A DNA stretch of 64,000 bases, taken from NCBI GenBank assembly GCA_964016885.1, contig OZ024741.1, positions 413,602,812 through 413,666,811 on the forward strand. Reading direction: 5' to 3'. Source of the DNA: Eledone cirrhosa. Lineage: Eukaryota > Mollusca > Cephalopoda > Octopoda > Eledonidae. Position numbers and translations under genes: made by a program. Every line of letters starts with the position of its first letter. Positions within the stretch are counted from its first letter, which is position 1. This document shows, piece after piece, positions 52,471 to 62,610 of this stretch. The notes beneath the pieces were generated by a model. That model saw nothing but the letters and a program-made list of their open reading frames with translations, ran no database searches and had not been told where the DNA came from.

Positions 52471-53445
52471 GAGAGATCACAGCTCTGATATTACAGATAT
52501 GTGGTTAGAATGTCTCAGGAAAGAATCACTGGATTGAGAGATCACAGCTCTGATACTACAGACATGTGGTTATAATGTCTCAGGAAACAATCTCTGAATT
52601 GAGAGATCACAGCATTGATACTACAGACATGTGGTTAGAATGTCTCAGGAAAGAATCACTGGATTGAGAGATCACAGCTCTGATACTACAGACATGTGGT
52701 TATAATGTCTCATGAAAAAATCACTGGATTGAGAGATCACAGCTCTGATACTACAGACATGTGGTTAGAACATCTCAGGAGAGAATCACTGGATTGAGAG
52801 ATCACAGTTCTGATACTATGGACATGTGGTTAGAATGTCTCAGGAAAGAATCTCCAAATTGAGAGATCACAGCTCTGATACTACAGACATGTGGTTAGAA
52901 TGTCTCATGAAAGAATCACTGGATTGAGAGATCACAGCTCTGATACTACAGACATGTGGTTAGAATGTCTCAGGAAATAATCTCCAAATTGAGAGATCAC
53001 AGCTCTGATACTACAGACATGAGGTTAGAATGTCTCAGGAAAGAATCACTGGATTGAGAGATCACAGCTCTGATACTACAGACATGTGGTTATAATGTCT
53101 CAGGAAACAATATCTGAATTGAGAGATCACAGCTTTGATACTACAGACATATGGTTAGAGTGACTCATGAAAGAATCACTGGATTGTGAGATCACAGCTC
53201 TGATACTACAGACATGTGGTTAGAATGTCTCAGGAAAGAATCTCTGGATTGAGAGATCACAGTTCTGATACTATGGACATGTGGTTAGAATGTCTCAGGA
53301 AAGAATCTCCAAATTGAGAGATCACAGCTCTGATACGACAGACATGTGGTTAGAATGTCTCAGGAAAGAATCACTGGATTGAGAGATCACAGCTCTGATA
53401 CTACAGACATGTGGTTAGAATGTCGCAGGAAAGAATCTCTGGATT
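52471..53445 (+). repeat. 15-monomer tandem duplication, copy 1 (975 bp)
   Basis: From ATTACAGATATGTGG through CACAGCATTGATACTAC (52608), CATGAAAAAATC, AACATCTCAGGAGAG, ATGAGGTTAG, AAACAATATCTG, GTTAGAGTGAC, ATTGTGAGATCAC and GATACGACAG units to the next ATTACAGATATGTGG. The only difference I saw from copy 2 inside the block is CAGGAGAG against CAGGAAAG near 52780. Confidence 0.9.
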
Positions 53446-54420
53446 GAGAGATCACAGCTCTGATATTACAGATATGTGGTTAGAATGTCTCAGGAAAGAA
53501 TCACTGGATTGAGAGATCACAGCTCTGATACTACAGACATGTGGTTATAATGTCTCAGGAAACAATCTCTGAATTGAGAGATCACAGCATTGATACTACA
53601 GACATGTGGTTAGAATGTCTCAGGAAAGAATCACTGGATTGAGAGATCACAGCTCTGATACTACAGACATGTGGTTATAATGTCTCATGAAAAAATCACT
53701 GGATTGAGAGATCACAGCTCTGATACTACAGACATGTGGTTAGAACATCTCAGGAAAGAATCACTGGATTGAGAGATCACAGTTCTGATACTATGGACAT
53801 GTGGTTAGAATGTCTCAGGAAAGAATCTCCAAATTGAGAGATCACAGCTCTGATACTACAGACATGTGGTTAGAATGTCTCATGAAAGAATCACTGGATT
53901 GAGAGATCACAGCTCTGATACTACAGACATGTGGTTAGAATGTCTCAGGAAATAATCTCCAAATTGAGAGATCACAGCTCTGATACTACAGACATGAGGT
54001 TAGAATGTCTCAGGAAAGAATCACTGGATTGAGAGATCACAGCTCTGATACTACAGACATGTGGTTATAATGTCTCAGGAAACAATATCTGAATTGAGAG
54101 ATCACAGCTTTGATACTACAGACATATGGTTAGAGTGACTCATGAAAGAATCACTGGATTGTGAGATCACAGCTCTGATACTACAGACATGTGGTTAGAA
54201 TGTCTCAGGAAAGAATCTCTGGATTGAGAGATCACAGTTCTGATACTATGGACATGTGGTTAGAATGTCTCAGGAAAGAATCTCCAAATTGAGAGATCAC
54301 AGCTCTGATACGACAGACATGTGGTTAGAATGTCTCAGGAAAGAATCACTGGATTGAGAGATCACAGCTCTGATACTACAGACATGTGGTTAGAATGTCA
54401 CAGGAAAGAATCTCTGGATT
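53446..54420 (+). repeat. 15-monomer tandem duplication, copy 2 (975 bp)
   Basis: Direct repeat of 52471-53445 at 975 bp: CACAGCATTGATACTAC at 53583, ATGAGGTTAG and ATTGTGAGATCAC again. After the block the array returns to family B order with CTTCAG and EcoRI (54481) units, where copy 1 instead joins copy 2. The near identity makes this one of the most recent events in the window. Confidence 0.9.
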
Positions 54421-54615
54421 GAGAGATCACAGCTCTGATACTTCAGACATGTGGTTAGAATGTCTCAGGAAAGAATATCTGAATTCAGAGATCACAGTTC
54501 TGATACTATGGACATGTGGTTAGAATGTCTCAGGAAATTTTCTCCAAATTGAGAGATCACAGCTCTGATATTACAGGCATGTGGTTAGAATGTCTCATGA
54601 AGGAATCACTGGATT

Positions 54616-55590
54616 GAAAGATCACAGCTCTGATACTACAGACATGTGGTTAGGACATCTCAGGAAAGAATCTCCAAATTGAGAGATCACAGCTCTGATA
54701 TTACAGACATTTGGTTATAATGTCTCATGAAAGAATCACTGGATTGGGAGATCACAGCTCTGATACTACAGACATGTGGTTAGAATGTCTCAGGAAAGAA
54801 TCACTGGATTGAGAGATCACAGCTCTGATACTACAGACAAGTGGTTAGAATGTCGCAGGAAAGAATGTCTGGATTGAGAGATCACAGCTCTGATACTTCA
54901 GACATGTGGTTAGAATGTCTTAGGAAAGAATCTCCAAATTGAGAGATCACAGCTCTGATATTACAGGCATGTCCTGAGAAAGTCTCATGAAAGAATCACT
55001 GGATTGAGAGATCACAGCTCTGATGCTACAGACATGTGGTTAGAATGTCTCATGAAAGAATCACTGGATTGAGAGATCACAGCTCTGATACTATGGACAT
55101 GTGGTTAGAATGTCTTAGGAAAGAATCTCTGAATTGAGAGATCACAGCTCTGATATTACAGGCATGTGGTTAGAATGGCTCATGAAAGAATCATTGGATT
55201 GAGAGATCACAGCTCTGATGCTACAGACATGTGGTTAGAATGTCTCATGAAAGAATCACTGGATTGAGAGATCACAGCTCTGATGCTACAGACATGTGGT
55301 TAGAATGTCTCATGAAAGAATCACTGGATTGAGAGATCACAGCTCTGACACTACAGACATGTGGTCAGAATGTCTCAGGAAAGAATCTCCAAATTGAGAG
55401 ATCACAGCTCTGATACTATAGACATGTGGTTAGAATGTCTCAGGAAAGAATCACTGGATTGAGAGATCACAGCTCTGATACTACAGACATGTGGTTAGAA
55501 TGTCGCAGGAAAGAATGTCTGGATTGAGAGATCACAGCTCTGATATTACCGATATGTGGTTAGAATGTCTCAGGAAAGAATCTCTGGATT
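54616..55590 (+). repeat. Family B block repeated at 55721-56825 (copy 1, 15 monomers)
   Basis: Starts with GAAAGATCAC and runs through GGACATCTC, ACATTTGGTTATAATG, GACAAGTGG (54838), ATGTCCTGAGAAAG, three GATGCTACAG units and TACCGATATGTGG (55545). The second copy lies at 1,105 bp, then at 1,235 bp after two extra monomers. Private here are AATGGCTCATG near 55175 and CTGACACTAC near 55345. Confidence 0.82.
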
Positions 55591-55720
55591 GAGAGATCAC
55601 AGCTCTGATACTACAGACATGTGGTTAGAATGTCTCAGGAAAGAATCTCTGGATTGAGAGATCACAGTTCTGATACTATGGACATGTGGCTAGAACGTCT
55701 CATGAAGGAATCACTGGATT
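55591..55720 (+). repeat. Two-monomer joint between family B blocks
   Basis: A near-consensus unit and a CAGTTCTGATACTATGG unit whose middle reads GTGGCTAGAACGTCTCATGAAGG. The latter is a hybrid: its front is of the ACTATGG class and its back of the CATGAAGG class. This marks the exchange point that produced the copy at 55721. Confidence 0.7.
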
Positions 55721-56825
55721 GAAAGATCACAGCTCTGATACTACAGACATGTGGTTAGAACATCTCAGGAAAGAATCTCCAAATTGAGAGATCACAGCTC
55801 TGATATTACAGACATTTGGTTATAATGTCTCATGAAAGAATCACTGGATTGAGAGATCACAGCTCTGATACTACAGACATGGGGTTAGAATGTCTCAGGA
55901 AAGAATCTCTGAATTGAGAGATCAATGCTCTGATACTATGGACATGTGTTTAGAATGTCGCAGGAAAGAATCTCCAAATTGGGAGATCACAGCTCTGATA
56001 CTACAGACATGTGGTTAGAATGTCTCAGGAAAGAATCACTGGATTGAGAGATCACAGCTCTGATACTACAGACAAGTGGTTAGAATGTCGCAGGAAAGAA
56101 TGTCTGGATTGAGAGATCACAGCTCTGATACTTCAGACATGTGGTTAGAATGTCTTAGGAAAGAATCTCCAAATTGAGAGATCACAGCTCTGATATTACA
56201 GGCATGTCCTGAGAAAGTCTCATGAAAGAATCACTGGATTGAGAGATCACAGCTCTCATGCTACAGACATGTGGTTAGAATGTCTCATGAAAGAATCACT
56301 GGATTGAGAGATCACAGCTCTGATACTATGGACATGTGGTTAGAATGTCTTAGGAAAGAATCTCTGAATTGAGAGATCACAGCTCTGATATTACAGGCAT
56401 GTGGTTAGAATGTCTCATGAAAGAATCATTGGATTGAGAGATCACAGCTCTGATGCTACAGACATGTGGTTAGAATGTCTCATGAAAGAATCACTGGATT
56501 GAGAGATCACAGCTCTGATGCTACAGACATGTGGTTAGAATATCTCATGAAAGAATCACTGGATTGAGAGATCACAGCTCTGATACTACAGACATGTGGT
56601 CAGAAAGTCTCAGGAAAGAATCTCCAAATTGAGAGATCACAGCTCTGATACTACAGACATGTGGTTAGAATGTCTCAGGAAAGAATCACTGGATTGAGAG
56701 ATCACAGCTCTGATACTACAGACATGTGGTTAGAATGTCACAGGAAAGAATCTCTGGATTGAGAGATCACAGCTCTGATATTACCGATATGTGGTTAGAA
56801 CGTCTCAGGAAAGTATTTCTTGATT
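55721..56825 (+). repeat. Family B block repeated from 54616-55590 (copy 2, 17 monomers)
   Basis: Same series as copy 1 with two additional units near 55.88-56.0 kb (ACATGGGGTTAG; ATCAATGCTCTG with CATGTGTTTAG). GACAAGTGG is at 56073 and TACCGATATGTGG at 56780. Here the GTATTTCTTGATTGATAG unit follows the CCGATATG unit as in units 1-3, whereas copy 1 has lost it. Confidence 0.82.
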
Positions 56826-57540
56826 GATAGATCACAGTTCTGATACTATGGACATGTGGTTAGAATGTCTTAGGAAAGAATCTCCAGATTGAGAGATCAC
56901 AGCTCTGATATTACAGACATGTGTTTAGAATGTCTCAGGAAAGAATCTCTGAATTGAGAGATCACAGATCTGATACTATGGACATGTGGTTAGAATGTCT
57001 CAGGAAATGTTCTCCAAATTGAGAGATCACAGCTCTGATATTACAGGCATCTGTTTAGAATGTCTCATGAAAGAATCACTGGATTGAGAGATCACAGCTC
57101 TGATACTACAGACATGTGGTCAGAATGTCTCAGGAAAGAATCTCTGAATTGAGAGATCACAGCTCTGATACTATGGACATGTGGTTAGAATGTCTCAAGA
57201 AAGAATCTCCAAATTGAGAGATCACAGCTCTGATACTACAGACATGTGGTTAGAATGTCTCAGGAAAGAATCACTGGATTGAGAGATCATAGCTCTGATA
57301 CTACAGACATGTGGTTAGAATGTCTTAGGAAAGAATCTCCAAGTTGAGAGATCACAGCTCTGATACTACAGACATGTGGTTAGAATGTCGCAGGAAAGAA
57401 TCTCTGGATTGAGAGATCACAGCTCTGATATTACAGACATGTGGTTATAATGTCTCATGAAAGAATCACTGGATTGAGAGATCACAGCTATGATACTATA
57501 GACATGTGGTTAGAATGTCTTAGGAAAGAATCTCCAAATT
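56826..57540 (+). repeat. Family B monomers joining two repeated blocks
   Basis: Eleven units: CAGTTCTGATACTATGG with CTTAGG, CCAGATTGAG, CATGTGTTTAG, CAGATCTGATACTATGG, AAATGTTCTCC (followed by a private ACAGGCATCTGTTTAG), GTGGTCAG, CTCAAGAAAG and CAAGTTGAG types. This is the order found near 43.4-43.8 and 49.4-49.8 kb, with some units missing. Confidence 0.7.
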
Positions 57541-59166
57541 GAGAGATCACAGCTCTGATATTACAGGCATGTGGTTAGAATGTCTCATGAAAAAATCACT
57601 GGATTGAGAGATCACAGCTCTGATACTACAGACATGTGGTTAGAACGTCTCAGGAAAGAATCACTGGATTGAGAGATCACAGCTCTGATACTACAGACAT
57701 GTGGTTAGAATGTCGCAGGAAAGAATGTCTGGATTGAGAGATCACAGCTCTGATATTACAGATGTGTGGTTAGAATGTCTCAGGAAAGAATTTCTGGATT
57801 GAGAGATCACAGTTCTGATACTATGGACATGTGGTTAGAATGTCTCGGGAAAGAATCTCCAAATTGAGAGATCACAGCTCTGATACTACAGACATGTGGT
57901 TAGAATGTCTCAGGAAAGAAATACTGGATTGAGAGATCACAGCTCTGATATTACAGACATGTGGTTATAATGTCTGATGAAAGAATCACTGGATTGAGAG
58001 ATCACAGCTCTGATATTACAGACATGGGGTTAGAATGCCTCAGGAAAGAATCTCTGGATTGAGAGATCACAGTTCTGATACTATGGACATGTGGTTAGAA
58101 TATCTCAGGAAAGAATCTCCAAATTGAGAGATCTCAGCTCTGATATTACAGGCATGTGGTTAGAATGTCTCATGAAAGAATCACTGGATTGAGAGATCAC
58201 AGCTCTGATACTACAGACATGTGGTTAGAATGTCTTAGGAAAGAATCTCCAAATTGAGAGATCACAGCTCTGATACTTCAGACATGTGGTAAGAATGTCT
58301 CAGGAAAGAATCTCTAAATTGACAGATCACAGCTCTGATACTACAGACATGTGGTTAGAATGTCTCAGGAAAGAATCTCTGAATTGAGAGATCACAGTTC
58401 TGATACTATGGACATGTGGTTAGAATGTCTCAGGAAATTTTCTCCAAATTGAGAGATCACAGCTCTGATATTACAGACATGTGGTTAGAAAGTCTCATGA
58501 AAGAATCTCTAAATTGAGAGATCACAGCTCTGATATTACAGACATGTGGTTATAATGTCTCATGAAAGAATCACTGGATTGAGAGATCACAGCTCTGATA
58601 CTACAGACATGTGGTTAGAATGTCGCAGGAAAGAATCTCTGGATTGAGAGATCACAGCTCTGATATTACAGACATGTGGTTATAATGTCTCATGAAAGAA
58701 TCACTGGATTGAGAGATCACAGCTCTGATACTATGGACATGTGGTTAGAATGTCTTAGGAAAGAATCTCCAAATTGAGATATCACAGCTCTGATATTACA
58801 GGCATGTGGTTAGAATGTCTCATGAAAAAAATCACTGGATTGAGAGATCACAGCTCTGATACTACAGACATGTGGTTAGAACGTCTCAGGAAAGAATCAC
58901 TGGATTGAGAGATCACAGCTCTGATACTACAGACATGTGGTTAGAATGTCGCAGGAAAGAATGTCTGGATTGAGAGATCACAGCTCTGATATTACAGATG
59001 TGTGGTTAGAATGTCTCAGGAAAGAATTTCTGGATTGAGAGATCACAGTTCTGATACTATGGACATGTGGTTAGAATGTCTCAGGAAAGAATCTCCAAAT
59101 TGAGAGATCACAGCTCTGATACTACAGACATGTGGTTAGAATGTCTCAGGAAAGAATCACTGGATT
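57541..59166 (+). repeat. 25-monomer block repeated from 50196-51820 (copy 2)
   Basis: Same marker order as 50196-51820, at +7,345 bp: TCTCGGGAAAG, AAGAAATACTGG (57916), GGGGTTAGAATGCC, GAGATCTCAG, GTGGTAAG. It contains the 66-bp unit at 58776 that the other copy lacks, so it is 1,626 bp long. Private here are GTCTGATGAAAG near 57976 and GAGATATCAC at 58776. Confidence 0.83.
58776..58841 (+). repeat. 66-bp monomer (+1)
   Basis: CATGAAAAAAATCACTGG has seven A where sister units have six, a homopolymer gain near 58826. The matching unit of the other copy, near 51480, has six. Confidence 0.9.
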
Positions 59167-62091
59167 GAGAGATCACAGCTCTGATACTACAGACATGTGG
59201 TTAGAATGTCACAGGAAAGAATCTCTGGATTGAGAGATCACAGCTCTGATATTACCGATATGTGGTTAGAACGTCTCAGGAAAGAATCTCTGGATTGAGA
59301 GATCACAGCTCTGATATTACAGACATGTGGTTATAATGTCTCATGAAAGAATCACTGGATTGAGAGATCACAGCTCTGATACTACAGACATGTGGTTAGA
59401 ATGTCTCATGAAAGAATCACTGGATTGAGAGATCACAGCTCTGATACTATGGACATGTGGTTAGAATGTCTTAGGAAAGAATCTCTGAATTGAGAGATCA
59501 CAGCTCTGATATTACAGGCATGTGGTTAGAATGTCTCATGAAAGAATCATTGGATTGAGAGATCACAGCTCTGATGCTATAGACATGTGGTTAGAATGTC
59601 TCATGAAAGAATCACTGGATTGAGAGATCACAGCTCTGATGCTACAGACATGTGGTTAGAATGTCTCATGAAAGAATCACTGGATTGAGAGATCACAGCT
59701 CTGATACTACAGACATGTGGTCAGAATGTCTCAGGAAAGAATCTCCAAATTGAGAGATCACAGCTCTGATACTACAGACATGTGGTTAGAATGTCTCAGG
59801 AAAGAATCACTGGATTGAGAGATCACAGCTCTGATACTACAGACATGTGGTTAGAATGTCACAGGAAAGAATCTCTGGATTGAGAGATCACAGCTCTGAT
59901 ATTACCGATATGTGGTTAGAACGTCTCAGGAAAGTATTTCTTGATTGATAGATCACAGTTCTGATACTATGGACATGTGGTTAGAATGTCTTAGGAAAGA
60001 ATCTCCAGATTGAGAGATCACAGCTCTGATATTACAGACATGTGGTTAGAATGTCTCATGAAAGAATCACTGGATTGAGAGATCACAGCTCTGATACTAC
60101 AGACATGTGGTTAGAATGTCTCAGGAAAGAATCTCTGGATTGAGAGATCACAGCTCTGATACTTCAGACATGTGGTTAGAATGTCTCAGGAAAGAATCTC
60201 CAAATTGAGAGATCACAGCTCTGATACTACAGACATGTGTTTAGAATGTCTCAGGAAAGAATCTCTGAATTGAGAGATCACAGATCTGATACTATGGACA
60301 TGTGGTTAGAATGTCTCAGGAAATGTTCTCCAAATTGAGAGATCACAGCTCTGATATTACAGGCATGTGGTTAGAATGTCTCATGAAAGAATCACTGGAT
60401 TGAGAGATCACAGCTCTGATACTACAGACATGTGGTCAGAATGTCTCAGGAAAGAATCTCTGAATTGAGAGATCACAGCTCTGATACTATGGACATGTGG
60501 TTAGAATGTCTCAAAAAAGAATCTCCAAATTGAGAGATCACAGCTCTGATACTACAGACATGTGGTTAGAATGTCTCAGGAAAGAATCACTGGATTGAGA
60601 GATCACAGCTCTGATACTACAGACATGTGGTTAGAATGTCTTAGGAAAGAATCTCCAAGTTGAGAGATCACAGCTCTGATATTACAGACATGTGATTATA
60701 ATGTCTGATGAAAGAATCATTGGATTGAGAGATCACAGCTCTGATACTACAGACATGTGGTTAGAATGTCTTAGGAAAGAATCTCCAAATTGAGAGATCA
60801 CAGCTCTGATACTTCAGACATGTGGTAAGAATGTCTCAGGAAAGAATCTCTAAATTGACAGATCACAGCTCTGATACTACAGACATGTGGTTAGAATGTC
60901 TCAGGAAAGAATCTCTGAATTGAGAGATCACAGTTCTGATACTATGGACATGTGGTTAGAACGTCTCAGGAAATTTTCTCCAAATTGAGAGATCACAGCT
61001 CTGATATTACAGACATGTGGTTAGAAAGTCTCATGAAAGAATCTCTAAATTGAGAGATCACAGCTCTGATATTACAGACATGTGGTTATAATGTCTCATG
61101 AAAGAATCACTGGATTGAGAGATCACAGCTCTGATACTACAGACATGTGGTTAGAACGTCTCAGGAAAGAATCACTGGATTGAGAGATCACAGCTCTGAT
61201 ACTACAGACATGTGGTTAGAATGTCGCAGGAAAGAATGTCTGGATTGAGAGATCACAGCTCTGATATTACAGATGTGTGGTTAGAATGTCTCAGGAAAGA
61301 ATTTCTGGATTGAGAGATCACAGTTCTGATACTATGGACATGTGGTTAGAATATCTCAGGAAAGAATCTCCAAATTGAGACATCACAGCTCTGATACTAC
61401 AGACATGTGGTTAGAATGTCTCAGGAAAGAATCACTGGATTGAGAGATCACAGCTCTGATATTACAGACATGTGGTTATAATGTCTCATGAAAGAATCAC
61501 TGGATTGAGAGATCACAGCTCTGATATTACAGACATGGGGTTAGAATGCCTCAGGAAAGAATCTCTGGATTGAGAGATCACAGTTCTGATACTATGGACA
61601 TGTGGTTAGAATATCTCAGGAAAGAATCTCCAAATTGAGAGATCTCAGCTCTGATATTACAGGCATGTGGTTAGAATGTCTCATGAAAGAATCACTGGAT
61701 TGAGAGATCACAGCTCTGATACTACAGACATGTGGTTAGAATGTCTTAGGAAAGAATCTCCAAATTGAGAGATCACAGCTCTGATACTTCAGACATGTGG
61801 TAAGAATGTCTCAGGAAAGAATCTCTAAATTGACAGATCACAGCTCTGATACTACAGACATGTGGTTAGAATGTCTCAGGAAAGAATCTCTGAATTGAGA
61901 GATCACAGTTCTGATACTATGGACATGTGGTTAGAATGTCTCAGGAAATTTTCTCCAAATTGAGAGATCACAGCTCTGATATTACAGGCATGTGGTTAGA
62001 ATGTCTCATGAAAGAATCACTGGATTGAGAGATCACCGCTCTGATTCTACAGACATGTGGTTAGAATGTCTCATGAAAGAATCACTGGATT
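59167..62091 (+). repeat. Family B, last rearranged stretch
   Basis: Forty-five monomers mixing family B series: CCGATATG units at 59251 and 59901 (650 bp apart, the first without the TTGATTGATAG unit), GATGCTATAG, CTCAAAAAAG (private), GTCTGATG, GTGGTAAG, AAAGTCTCATG, GGGGTTAGAATGCC, GAGATCTCAG and CACCGCTCTG. The order follows parts of 43-46 kb and 49-52 kb in pieces, so this is a mosaic of family B fragments. No GAATTC unit was noticed beyond 54481. Confidence 0.7.
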
Positions 62092-62610
62092 GAGAGATCA
62101 CAGCTCTGATGCTACAGACATGTGGTTAGAATGTCTCAGGAAAGAATCTCCAAATTGAGAGATCTCAGCTCTGATATTACAGGCATGTGGTTAGAATGTC
62201 TCATGAAAGAATCACTGGATTGAGAGATCACAGCTCTGATACTACAGACATTTGGTTAGAATGTCTTAGGAAATTTTCTCCAAATTGAGAGATCACAGCT
62301 CTGATATTACAGACATGGGGTTAGAATGCCTCAGGAAAGAATCTCTGGATTGAGAGATCACAGTTCTGATACTATGGACATGTGGTTAGAATGTCTCAGT
62401 AAAGAATCTTCAATTGAGAGATCACAGCTCTGATACTACAGACATGTGGTTAGAATGTCTCAGGAAAGAATCTCTTAATTGAGAGATCACAGCTCTGATA
62501 CTACAGACATCTGGTTAGAATATCTCAGGAAAGAATCACTGGATTGAGAGATGACAGCTCTGATACTACAGACATGTGGTTAGAATGTCCCAGGAAAGAA
62601 TCTCTGAATT
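62092..62610 (+). repeat. Right-edge block (eight monomers), copied at 46557-47075
   Basis: Same series as 46557-47075, including the CTTCAATTG 64-bp unit, CTCTTAATT, ACATCTGG and GAGATGACAG variants. It differs at a few bases, such as ACATTTGGTTAG near 62250. To the right the two copies separate: here CAGCTCTGATATTACAG with GGTTAGAATG and an AATTTCGGG tail, there the palindromic CAGCTGTGAT unit. Confidence 0.86.
62352..62415 (+). repeat. 64-bp monomer (-1), same deletion as 46817-46880
   Basis: CAGTAAAGAATCTTCAATTG, one base shorter than the CCAAATT type. It shares the G-to-T change in CAGTAAAG and the deletion with the unit 15,535 bp upstream. Confidence 0.9.

Larger units (their letters stand above)
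8657..54486. other. GAATTC (EcoRI) subclass of monomers, 17 sites
   Basis: In one class the tail ATCTGAATTGAG is changed to ATCTGAATTCAG, creating GAATTC. I found it starting at 8657, 10802, 13727, 17757, 19447, 19642, 20877, 24907, 26662, 31602, 33227, 33617, 35242, 37322, 42132, 48306 and 54481. The spacings are whole numbers of monomers: 2,145, 2,925, 4,030, 1,690, 195, 1,235, 4,030, 1,755, 4,940, 1,625, 390, 1,625, 2,080, 4,810, 6,174 (one short because of the deletion) and 6,175. None was noticed before 8657 or after 54486. The class is a convenient marker of the higher-order units. Confidence 0.85.
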
